Assembly (NCBI RefSeq): GCF_004793635.1
Contig: NZ_SRXV01000001.1
Coordinates: 1 to 64,000 of the forward strand
Direction of reading: 5' to 3'
Source: Marinicauda pacifica
GTDB lineage: Bacteria; Pseudomonadota; Alphaproteobacteria; Caulobacterales; Maricaulaceae
Length of the DNA stretch: 64,000 nucleotides
Shown here: in pieces, positions 37,330 to 45,532 of the stretch
Layout: each line of letters starts with the position of its first letter
Numbering within the stretch: the stretch's first letter is position 1
Made by a program: the position numbers and the translations under genes
Notes under the pieces: model-generated
The model's input: only the letters and a program-made list of their open reading frames with translations
What the model was told of the DNA's origin: nothing
The model's database searches: none

Positions 37330-39171
37330 ATGGGGTTTTCACACGCTCGCGCCAGTGAGCGCGCTCAACAGGTCGCGACCCTGACCAATGATGCGCGCCG
37401 GGGCCTTGTGGCCAGCAGTGCGCTGCGCGCCGTACCGATGAATATCATCAACGCGGTCCTGCTCAGCGTCTTCCTGTTCGGCCACGTCGACCTGACACTT
37501 CATGCCATCTGGTTCGTGACGCTGTCCGCGCTGACGCTCGGCCGCCTCGCCTGCATGTGGTCCGCGCGGCAGGCAGATCGTCTGCCGAGCGACCGGGCCA
37601 TGACGGCGTATCTGATGTTTTCCTTCGGGGTGGGCGTGGCTTGGGGCGTCGTTCCCCTCATGGTTACCTCCGATGCGCCGGTCGTGGTTCACCAGGCCAT
37701 AGCCCTTGTGATTGCCGGCATGGTGGCCGGAGCGGTGATGACCTCGGCGGCCAAGCAGAGCGTGGCTGTCGCCTATGCCGCGCCCGCTCTTGGCCTTTGG
37801 GCCCTGTCGCTGGCCCTGTCCGGCACGGTGTTTGGCTGGCTCCTCGTCGTGATGCTGGTCGGCTTCGGCATTGCGCTGCACGGCCTGGCGCGGGCCTATT
37901 CGAACGTGCTCGTCGAGGCGGTCCATACCAGTGCGGCCCTGGCCGAGGCGCGCGAGGAAACCGAGGCGCAGACCGAGGCCATGACCAGCCTAGCCGAACG
38001 CCACGAGGCCGCCGCGCGGACCGCCGAGGAGCAGGCGCGTTCGAACGCGGCCATTCTCGCCAATATGAGCCACGATCTGGGCACGCCTCTGAACGGCATC
38101 CTGGGCATGTCGCAGATCCTGACCGATACCGATCTGGGCGAGGAGCCCAACCGGATGGTCGGGCGTATTCGCACCAGCGCGGAAAAGCTCTCGACCCTGG
38201 TGAGTGATATCCTTGATGTGTCGCGCATTCAGGCCGGCCGGCTCGAGCTCGTGCTGGACGACGTGACCCCGCGCGAACTGGGCGAGCGCGTCGAGCGCAC
38301 TAACGGTCCGCTCGCGCGCGAGAAGGGCCTGGAATTCGCGGTTGAATATGCCGGCGATGCGGACAAGGCGCTGCGCGGCGACGAGAACCGCCTGATGCAG
38401 GTCATTAGCACCTTTCTGGAAAACGCCATCCGCTTCACAGATGAGGGCGGCATCACGGTCCGTATCGAACACGACGAGCTGGAAAACGAGTCGAGCAATT
38501 TGCGTGTGAGCGTCTGCGACACTGGAAGCGGTGTGCCCGAAGGCGCGCGCGATACGCTGTTCGATGCGTTCTCGCGCGACAAGATGGACCAGTCGATCCG
38601 CGAAGCCGGGACGGGGCTGGGCCTGCACCTCGCCTCGCGCCTGGCCGAACTGATGAATGGCAGCGTCAGTTTCGAACCGCTCGAGCGCGGCTCCAGCTTC
38701 AGCGTCGAGCTGCAGCTTCGTCAGTCAAACAAGGCGGACCGATACGCTGAAAGCGAGCGCCTGGACCTGACCAGCCGACGCCTGCGCATCCTGGCTGCCG
38801 AGCGCGATACGTCTCGCCAGTCGGTTCTCCTGGGCTATCTTAAATCGTTCAACTGCACCGTCACCTGTGCGTCGAGCGGGCGGGAACTGACCGAGATCCT
38901 CAACTCTGCCGCCTACGATGCCGTCGTGGTCGGCCTGGAGCTTGATGATTGTGCGCCTGAGGACGTGATTGCCGATATTCGCGGTCTGGCCTCGACAAAC
39001 TCGCTGACCCCGATCCTGCGTCTCGATGCCGAATTGTCCGAGCCGTTCACCATGGTCGGTGAAGAAGTCCATGTGCGCGCGCCTGTCGTCGCCAAGCCGC
39101 TCCTGGAAGGGCTGCGCCTCGTGCTGCAATCGGATCCAACCGCCGTGGTGAACCTGCGCCGTATCGCGTGA
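37330..39171 (+). CDS. membrane hybrid histidine kinase with a degenerate receiver domain
   Basis: The ATG at 37330 has GGAGG six bases upstream; an ATG at 37324 abuts it. The 613-residue protein has about five membrane helices (40-185), a coiled coil, a HisKA domain with His248 in NMSHDLGTPLNG, and an ATPase domain with DTGSGVPEGA and GTGLGLHLA. A C-terminal receiver fold (about 475-595) follows, with the phospho-acceptor Asp replaced: YDAVVVGLEL where [10 protein letters not shown] is usual. It converges with a second hybrid kinase. Confidence 0.88.
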   Translation: MGFSHARASERAQQVATLTNDARRGLVASSALRAVPMNIINAVLLSVFLFGHVDLTLHAIWFVTLSALTLGRLACMWSARQADRLPSDRAMTAYLMFSFGVGVAWGVVPLMVTSDAPVVVHQAIALVIAGMVAGAVMTSAAKQSVAVAYAAPALGLWALSLALSGTVFGWLLVVMLVGFGIALHGLARAYSNVLVEAVHTSAALAEAREETEAQTEAMTSLAERHEAAARTAEEQARSNAAILANMSHDLGTPLNGILGMSQILTDTDLGEEPNRMVGRIRTSAEKLSTLVSDILDVSRIQAGRLELVLDDVTPRELGERVERTNGPLAREKGLEFAVEYAGDADKALRGDENRLMQVISTFLENAIRFTDEGGITVRIEHDELENESSNLRVSVCDTGSGVPEGARDTLFDAFSRDKMDQSIREAGTGLGLHLASRLAELMNGSVSFEPLERGSSFSVELQLRQSNKADRYAESERLDLTSRRLRILAAERDTSRQSVLLGYLKSFNCTVTCASSGRELTEILNSAAYDAVVVGLELDDCAPEDVIADIRGLASTNSLTPILRLDAELSEPFTMVGEEVHVRAPVVAKPLLEGLRLVLQSDPTAVVNLRRIA

Positions 39172-39214
39172 GGCGAGGCTCACTCGACGCCGCCGCACGT
39201 TCGCTCGAGACAGA

Positions 39215-40840
39215 TCAGGCCTGACGCACGACGGTGCGGCGCAACGGATCCTGCTGGACTTTCATGACACGGTCGATCTCGTCGAAGAAGCTTATCTTCT
39301 CGATCGGTTTGGCGATATGGCCGTCCATGCCGGCTTCTTCGCACCGGCGTACGTCGCCGGGCATCGCATTGGCGGTCAGGGCAATGATGGGAAGCTGGAC
39401 CAGCGCTCCGCCGAGCCGGCGGATGCGGCGCGTCGCCTCCAGCCCGTCCACTTGCGGCATCTGCACGTCCATCAGAACCAGGTCGTAGGTCTGAGTGCGA
39501 ACCGCCTCGATGGCAGCGGCTCCGTCCACCACCATGTCGCACTGCCAGCCCTGCAGCTTCAGGAAGCCGGAAACGACCTGCCGATTGATCGGATTGTCTT
39601 CGGCCAGGAGAATGCGCGGGCCGGGACCGGCCGGCTTTGGCGCGGAAACCGGCGCCTGCTTCGGCGCCGCCACGCTGCCGCTGGACAGGACGGCTTCGAA
39701 CCAGAAGACCGAACCGGTATCGTCGCTGCGAAATCCGATCGACCCGCCCATCAGCTCGACCAGGCGTTTGCAGATCGTCAGACCCAGGCCCGTGCCGCCA
39801 TATTTTCGGGTGATCGCGCCATCGGCCTGCGTGAAGGCGTCAAAGAGTGTGTCGTGCGCGCTCCCGGGCACACCGCAACCGGTGTCGCGGACCTCAACCC
39901 GCAAGGCGGTCCGGCGCGGGCCGATAGGGACGGGGCGCAGAACGGCCTCGACCGATCCGCTGTCGGTGAACTTGATCGCATTGCCGATCAGGTTGAACAG
40001 AATCTGCTTGATGCGTACCGGATCGCCCTGCAGCCGTTCGGGCTCGGCCTCTTCGAGGCGGACGTCGAAGCGGAGCTTTTTCTCTTCGGCACGCGCGTGC
40101 CAGAGCTGCAGGGTATCCTCGGCAAGAGATTGAAGATCGAGACTGGTTATCTCGAGATCCATCTTGCCAGCCTCAATCTTGGACAGGTCGAGGAGGTCGT
40201 TGAGAAGACGAAGAAGAATCTCGCCCGAGCTTTGAATGGTTCGAGCCAGGCGCAGGCGTTCGGGATCCAGCCCGCTATCGATCAGCAGCTGGGATATGCC
40301 GAGCACGCCGTTCAGCGGAGTGCGGATTTCATGGCTCATGGTGGCGAGGAATTCGGATTTGGCGTCCGCGGCTGACAGCGCCTCCAGCCGGGCCCGGCTG
40401 AGCTGATTGGCCAGTGCTGCGAGCTTGTGATTGCGGGTTTCGCTCTCCTCATGCAGCACGCGCATCAGGGCGAGCCCGGACCCGACTCCCAGATAGTGGC
40501 CGCCCTCGGTGACGACGAAGCCGTCGAACAGCGCCGAGGTCGTGTCGGTGACGATCTGGCGGCTGAGATCCTCGATCAGGCGGTCCGCTTCGATCAGCAG
40601 CGGGGTGCGGTTCATGAGAACAGTGATCGGGCGCCGCGCATAGAGCGCGCGCCCATGCGTATCGGCCATCTTGAGAAAGAAGCTGTTGCGCGAGACCAGC
40701 CCGACCGGGACACCGTCCTCGACAACGGCGCAGACCAGCAAGTCCTTGTCGTCATGAAACAGGTCGTAGATTTCAGAGCCGGTCAGGGCCGGGTCTATGA
40801 TGGGCGCGTCGTGGATCAGGCTGCGAACTGTCGCTGGCAT
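39215..40840 (-). CDS. cytoplasmic CBS-domain hybrid histidine kinase
   Basis: The 541-residue protein has no membrane helix. A CBS-pair-like region (about 5-130) is followed by HisKA with His170 in [12 protein letters not shown], an ATPase domain with [10 protein letters not shown] and [13 protein letters not shown], and a complete receiver with [33 protein letters not shown] and IAKPI. CBS pairs bind adenosine nucleotides, suggesting energy sensing. The kinase core resembles that of its convergent neighbour. Confidence 0.9.
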   Translation of the reverse strand: MPATVRSLIHDAPIIDPALTGSEIYDLFHDDKDLLVCAVVEDGVPVGLVSRNSFFLKMADTHGRALYARRPITVLMNRTPLLIEADRLIEDLSRQIVTDTTSALFDGFVVTEGGHYLGVGSGLALMRVLHEESETRNHKLAALANQLSRARLEALSAADAKSEFLATMSHEIRTPLNGVLGISQLLIDSGLDPERLRLARTIQSSGEILLRLLNDLLDLSKIEAGKMDLEITSLDLQSLAEDTLQLWHARAEEKKLRFDVRLEEAEPERLQGDPVRIKQILFNLIGNAIKFTDSGSVEAVLRPVPIGPRRTALRVEVRDTGCGVPGSAHDTLFDAFTQADGAITRKYGGTGLGLTICKRLVELMGGSIGFRSDDTGSVFWFEAVLSSGSVAAPKQAPVSAPKPAGPGPRILLAEDNPINRQVVSGFLKLQGWQCDMVVDGAAAIEAVRTQTYDLVLMDVQMPQVDGLEATRRIRRLGGALVQLPIIALTANAMPGDVRRCEEAGMDGHIAKPIEKISFFDEIDRVMKVQQDPLRRTVVRQA

Positions 40841-40942
40841 GTGTGCGGGAACCTTGCTGGTAAATCTCGCACGAGAGAGAGCGCTGCCGAGCTTGCCGGG
40901 GTCTTAACAACCGCAAGGTTTCAACGAAACTTCACCGGAGTG

Positions 40943-41284
40943 TCACGGTCGTTCTCCGGTCTCGTCCGCAACCCAGGCGAGAAAGCCAGGCGCGGACCCG
41001 GCACGGTCGACCGGCAAGGCCACGATGCAGGGCTCGTCATAGGGGTGAAGCTCGGTCAGCCGGGTGCACGTGCGCGCCGCGCTCGCGGCCGAGGTCTTGA
41101 ACAGGACGACGATTTCGCGCTCCGTCTGGACTTCGCCTTCCCAGCGATAGATCGAGGTGGACGGCCCGAGAATGTTCGCACAGGCGATCAGCTTCTCGCT
41201 CAGCAGGGTTGCGGCCGCGGCATGCGGACCGGCCTCGTCCGGCCAGGTGGTGTAGAGCAGGCGGATCGTCTCGTCGCGGGACAT
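40943..41284 (-). CDS. cutA: divalent-ion tolerance protein CutA
   Basis: The 113-residue protein has the CutA pattern: YTTWPDEAGPHAAAATLLSEKLIACANI near the start, YRWEGEVQTEREIVVLFKT and ELHPYDEPCIVALPV. CutA forms trimers related to PII proteins and has been linked to copper tolerance. It lies 15 bases downstream of the exported 41300 gene on the same strand. Confidence 0.93.
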   Translation of the reverse strand: MSRDETIRLLYTTWPDEAGPHAAAATLLSEKLIACANILGPSTSIYRWEGEVQTEREIVVLFKTSAASAARTCTRLTELHPYDEPCIVALPVDRAGSAPGFLAWVADETGERP

Positions 41285-41299
41285 CGGGCCGGTGTTCCT

Positions 41300-41680
41300 C
41301 TATTCGAGAACGCCGCAAACCCGGTCGATGCGGGTTTCCAGACTGGCAATGGTCTGGCCCACCCCGGCAATCTCTTCGGGCGTGTATCCCTGCTGTTCGG
41401 TCATCTGCTGGATCGCTCCCGCAATGTCCGACCGGCTGGAGATGTGAGGGGCCATGCGGCCGAAGATCTCGTACTGGCGCTCGGTCATGGTGCCGGCGAA
41501 CAGGCCGGCGGCACAGGCGCAGGCCTCGCGTACATTCGCGCTGGTGCGTGAGGCCGCCTCCGTCTGACAGGCATTGACCCAGGCAAGCGTCGACTGGCCG
41601 GGCGCAGGGGCTCTGGCCGGTTGAGCGGCCAGGCTGGTCACGGCCAGGGCAGAGGCGAGGAAAATCATCATGAGGGTCAT
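41300..41680 (-). CDS. small exported cysteine-containing protein, unknown
   Basis: From the ATG at 41680 it has 126 residues; an ATG nine bases downstream also fits. A signal peptide ends near the ARA segment. The mature part has Cys residues in VNACQ, REACACAAG and RVCGVLE and is otherwise helical (MTERQYEIFGRM). No family was recognised. It probably shares a transcript with cutA. Confidence 0.65.
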   Translation of the reverse strand: MTLMMIFLASALAVTSLAAQPARAPAPGQSTLAWVNACQTEAASRTSANVREACACAAGLFAGTMTERQYEIFGRMAPHISSRSDIAGAIQQMTEQQGYTPEEIAGVGQTIASLETRIDRVCGVLE

Positions 41681-41752
41681 CCGCGAAACGTGTGGCGCTG
41701 ATGACAGGGTAGGCGGACGGCCCGGCGTCGCCAAGCCACCGGCGTCAGCCGG

Positions 41753-41971
41753 TCACGAACGGTCGTAGGCGTCGCGCTCGTCGCGGTCGTCCTTGCCGTC
41801 ACCGGGAATGGCCAGGCGGACCGCACCTTCGGCGACATTTCCGGCTGCGCCCACGGCGGCCCCGGTCACGCCGATGGCTGTGTCGGCGGCGATGAAGGCC
41901 GTGCCGGCCACCGCGCATCCAGGCGCGGCAAGCAGGGTCAGGACGATAGTGGCAATCGAGACGACACGCAT
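41753..41971 (-). CDS. small putative lipoprotein, unknown
   Basis: The 72-residue protein has a signal sequence with the lipobox LAAPGC (Cys19), a Gly/Ala-rich middle (TGAAVGAAGNVAEGA) and a charged Asp/Arg-rich end (GDGKDDRDERDAYDRS). The glycine-zipper-like middle may associate with membrane. Function unknown. Confidence 0.65.
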   Translation of the reverse strand: MRVVSIATIVLTLLAAPGCAVAGTAFIAADTAIGVTGAAVGAAGNVAEGAVRLAIPGDGKDDRDERDAYDRS

Positions 41972-42042
41972 GACAGGAAACCTCCCCCGGTTATCGCCTG
42001 TGTCTTAGCCCGGCTGGCTTAATGCGCGATGAAGGGCCTGGC

Positions 42043-42087
42043 CTTCACGACTTCCGGCTTCGCGACTTGGGGCTTCACGATTCCGGG
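42043..42087. repeat. three 15-bp tandem repeats at the mscS stop
   Basis: CTTCACGACTTCCGG, CTTCGCGACTTGGGG and CTTCACGATTCCGGG lie head to tail. The third copy contains the stop codon of the minus-strand mscS gene (42075-42077). The unit is five codons long. Confidence 0.7.
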
Positions 42088-43427
42088 CTGTCGCGGCCTT
42101 CGAGCCGGACGCGGATCGTCTCTTCACTCTTGAGGTGAATGTCGCGCTGCGGGAACGGAAACTGCACGTCGTTCTCGGCAAAGCTCTTCCAGATCGCGAC
42201 CAGCACGTCGGAGGAGACGTTGTTGACGCCGCCCTCGGGATCAGAAATCCAGAACCGGACCTCCAGCGTGATCTGGCTGTCGTCGAAGCTGCGCAGGAGG
42301 CAGCGCGTCGCCGGCGCCTCCAGGACGCGCGTCACGGTATTCGCCGCTTCCACGATCAGCTCCATGGCGCGCGGGACATCGGTGCCGTAGGCGACCCCGA
42401 TCTCCTTTTTCACGCGCACCGCCCGGTCGGAATAGGACCAGTTGATCACCTTGGTGGTGATGAAGTCCTCGTTCGGGATGATGTGCTCCATCCCGTCGCG
42501 GGTGATGACGCTGGCAAAGCGCATACCCAGCGCGTTCACGTGACCGTAGGTGTCTTCCAGCGTGATGACGTCGCCCGGCTTGATCGAGCGGTCCATCAGC
42601 AGGATGAGGCCGGAGATCAGGTTGGCGAAGATCTTCTGCAGGCCGAAGCCGATGCCCAGACCCACCGCGCCGGAGAATATCGCGAGGGCCGCCAAGTCGA
42701 CCCCGGAGATGTTCAGCCCCAGAACGACCGCCAGGGTAATCAGGCCGATCTGCACCGTCTTGGTCAGCAGAAGGCGCGCCGAAGGCGTCAGATTTGGGAT
42801 TTTCGTGACGCGTGTGGAGAGCAGGCGCGAGACGCGGGTGGCCAGCCAGTAGAGGATCGCCAGGATGAAGACCGCGCGCAGAACGGTCAGGAGCGAGAGC
42901 CGCCCGCCTTCGCCGACATCCATCCCGATGCCGTTCAGGAAGGCAGAGAAGGGGCTCAGCCAGCCGACGATGTTCAACGCGGCGATGACCCAGACGATGT
43001 TCGCGATCAGCCGGGCCCAGAACGGTTCCGCAATGAAGGCCGTGGCCACCCGGATGATCACCCAGGCCACAGCCAGGCTCACGGCCAGGTTCAACAGGAA
43101 GACGCTGCCTCCAGCCTGTTCGAACCCGATCCGCGCCGCTACCAGCACCATGACAATGAGCGACATGCCCGCGATCGACGCGCCGACGCGCGCCCCGGCA
43201 TCGCGCAGGGGCTGGAGCTTGGGCGCGGCGAAGATGCGCTTGAACAGTCTGACAAGGAGCGGGCCGAGCACCAGTCCGAGAACGCTGGCGAAAGCGATCG
43301 CGCCGAGCTGAAGCACGATGTCGAAGGTGAACGCCTCGGCCCTCGCCGCATCGAGCCCTTCCAGGAGGCGGGTCCGAAGCGATTGAAGCTGTTGCAGGCT
43401 GAAAGGTGAGGCGGGTTCGCTGGCCAT
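42075..43427 (-). CDS. MscS-family mechanosensitive ion channel
   Basis: The 450-residue protein has about five membrane helices, the last being the pore helix region with LGIGFGLQKIFANLISGLILL (part of the MscS core), then a beta domain with VITLEDTYGHVNALGMRFASV and a mixed C-terminal domain with FPQRDIHLK. Such channels release osmolytes on hypo-osmotic shock. The extreme C-terminus lies in 15-bp tandem repeats. Confidence 0.92.
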   Translation of the reverse strand: MASEPASPFSLQQLQSLRTRLLEGLDAARAEAFTFDIVLQLGAIAFASVLGLVLGPLLVRLFKRIFAAPKLQPLRDAGARVGASIAGMSLIVMVLVAARIGFEQAGGSVFLLNLAVSLAVAWVIIRVATAFIAEPFWARLIANIVWVIAALNIVGWLSPFSAFLNGIGMDVGEGGRLSLLTVLRAVFILAILYWLATRVSRLLSTRVTKIPNLTPSARLLLTKTVQIGLITLAVVLGLNISGVDLAALAIFSGAVGLGIGFGLQKIFANLISGLILLMDRSIKPGDVITLEDTYGHVNALGMRFASVITRDGMEHIIPNEDFITTKVINWSYSDRAVRVKKEIGVAYGTDVPRAMELIVEAANTVTRVLEAPATRCLLRSFDDSQITLEVRFWISDPEGGVNNVSSDVLVAIWKSFAENDVQFPFPQRDIHLKSEETIRVRLEGRDSPES

Positions 43428-43476
43428 GCGTTCAGCCTAGCCCGCGTCCCTCCGCGAAGGCAAAGCCTTCATGGAC

Positions 43477-45528
43477 TTACCGGCCCTCGCGGCGCCAGGC
43501 GAGACCGATCAGGGCGAGCAGAACGGGCACGGCGAGCAGGCCCGGGGTCAACGGCGTGCGCCGGGCTTCTGCGACTTCATAGGCGCCGTTGCGCTGCAGG
43601 CCGGCCCAGTCCTCGCCGTGCTGCAGGCTGCCGGGCCGCGTCCGGCGCAATTGCGGAAGGTCGACGCTTTCACCGGCGCCGACTTCGAACACACGGCCTC
43701 CGCTGGCGTCCACCAGCGGGGAAAGGCCGTCGGTGTCTACCGTCAGATCCTCGTATTCGCGCGGGTTGAGCGGGCCGGCCGACACCACGGTCGTCAGCTC
43801 TCCGGACCGCAGCCGGATCAGACCTGTCTCCTCCACGCCGAGGCGCGCCTCGAACCGGCCTGGCCCGGTTTCGGTCATCTCGGCGCTCTGTTCGGCGCCG
43901 GAAGGCCACACGATCTCCAGCGGCGGAGCGCTGTCGGCCAGTGTGCTGCGCGTGGCGATCAGCTCTCCCGCGCTCACGCTCGCAGACAGGCGTTCCTCGT
44001 CGAGTTCGGGTTCGCCCATGAGCCAGTGCGCAACCCGGCGGAACAGCTCGTCGTGCGGGCCGCCGCCCTCGAAGCCGCGCTCCCACAGCCAGGCCTGGTC
44101 GCTCATCAGGATGGCGGTGCGGCCCTGCTCCTGGCGCGACAGGATCAGGAGCGGCTCGCCATCGGGACTTTCCAGTACGGTCTCGCCGGAAATCGGAATG
44201 GCACCGATCCGGCGGAACCAGGGACCCCAGCTCGCCTCGCGGCCAGCCATGGGCGCGGTGACGGGATGGCGGGCGCCGGTTTCGCTGACCTGGGGGGTGA
44301 AGCGTTCTTCCGCGATCTGTCCGTTCGGGCGTGCGGGCAGGACGCTGGCCAGCTGGGAGCGCGCCAGGCTGGCCGGGCCGGCGAAGGGCGGTCCGGTAGT
44401 GACCAGCAACGCGCCGCCATTCTCCACATAGCGCGCGATATTGCCAATATAGATGGGAGACAGGATCCCCCGCCGGCGGTAGCGGTCGAAGATGACCAGG
44501 TCGAACTCTTCCAGGCGTTGCTGGAACAGCTCGAAGACCGGGAAGGCGATGAGCGCCAGCTCGTCGGGCGGGGTCGCATCCTGCTTGTCCAGCGGGCGCA
44601 GGATGGTGAAGTGGACCAGGTCCACTGACGGGTCGGACTTGAGCAGATCGCGCCAGGCGCGCGCTCCGTTGTGCGGCTCTCCGGTGACCAGCAACACCCG
44701 TAGCCGGTCACGCACGCCCGTGACGCTGACCGCGGCGCGGTTGTTGAGGAGCGACAATTCCTCGCGGCCGGGCTCGACCTCGATTTCCACGACATTGGCA
44801 CCGCGATGGCGTACCTCCGCCTCGACATTCACCGTGCGGCCTATGGCGACACGCGCAGTGATCGGATCGCCCCCATCCACGCGCAAGGTGACCTCGGCCG
44901 AGCCTTCGGCCGCAGCCGGGTCCTCGACACGCAGCGTGAAGCTCACCGGATCGCCGACCAGGCCGTAGCGAGGGGCTTCCTCGATGACGAGACGGCGGTC
45001 CCCGGCCTCCGCGCTGCCGGCCGCAAAGTGATGAAGCGGGGCTGTCAGCGACAGGGCGCCAGGGTCCTCGGGCAGGTCGTGGACCTGCCCGTCGCTGACC
45101 GCCACGATGCCGGCCAGGCGGCCGCGCGGAATGTCGGCAAGTCCCTCCGTGATCGTCTCGACCAGGCGCGTCCCGTCCTCCGCGCGACCGCCGGTGATCT
45201 CGACCAGATCGAGCAGCGGATCGGCTTCGGCGGCGGCGCGCAGGGCCTGCGCCGTGGCTTCACCCGCTTGCCTGCGGCCGGGGATATCCATCGATACGCT
45301 GTCATCGGTGACCAGAAGCGCGATGTCGGACAGCGGTTCGCGTTCCTCGCGCACAAGGGAAGGATTGGTCAGCACGGCCAGAACCGTCACGCCTGCGAGC
45401 AGGCGCCACGGCCAGCCGGGCAGGCGGCGCAGCGCCGCATAGGCGATGACCCCGGTCAGAAGCACGGCCAGTCCGATCAGGGCCGAGGTCCCGACCAGCG
45501 GGCTGAAGGCGAGTGTCGTTCCCGTCAT
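43477..45528 (-). CDS. large membrane protein with VWA-like and glutamine-amidotransferase-like parts (MoxR operon)
   Basis: The 683-residue protein has two membrane helices at the N-terminus (about 12-55) and one at the end. A VWA-like part begins VTDDSVSMDIPG, keeping the DxSxS metal motif. The middle is a beta-rich domain, followed by a DUF1355/amidotransferase-like region (YRRRGILSPIYIGNIARYV). It starts four bases after the DUF4159 gene. Homologous gene sets are found beside moxR in many proteobacteria; their role is thought to be envelope protein maturation. Confidence 0.75.
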   Translation of the reverse strand: MTGTTLAFSPLVGTSALIGLAVLLTGVIAYAALRRLPGWPWRLLAGVTVLAVLTNPSLVREEREPLSDIALLVTDDSVSMDIPGRRQAGEATAQALRAAAEADPLLDLVEITGGRAEDGTRLVETITEGLADIPRGRLAGIVAVSDGQVHDLPEDPGALSLTAPLHHFAAGSAEAGDRRLVIEEAPRYGLVGDPVSFTLRVEDPAAAEGSAEVTLRVDGGDPITARVAIGRTVNVEAEVRHRGANVVEIEVEPGREELSLLNNRAAVSVTGVRDRLRVLLVTGEPHNGARAWRDLLKSDPSVDLVHFTILRPLDKQDATPPDELALIAFPVFELFQQRLEEFDLVIFDRYRRRGILSPIYIGNIARYVENGGALLVTTGPPFAGPASLARSQLASVLPARPNGQIAEERFTPQVSETGARHPVTAPMAGREASWGPWFRRIGAIPISGETVLESPDGEPLLILSRQEQGRTAILMSDQAWLWERGFEGGGPHDELFRRVAHWLMGEPELDEERLSASVSAGELIATRSTLADSAPPLEIVWPSGAEQSAEMTETGPGRFEARLGVEETGLIRLRSGELTTVVSAGPLNPREYEDLTVDTDGLSPLVDASGGRVFEVGAGESVDLPQLRRTRPGSLQHGEDWAGLQRNGAYEVAEARRTPLTPGLLAVPVLLALIGLAWRREGR

Positions 45529-45532
45529 CGCG

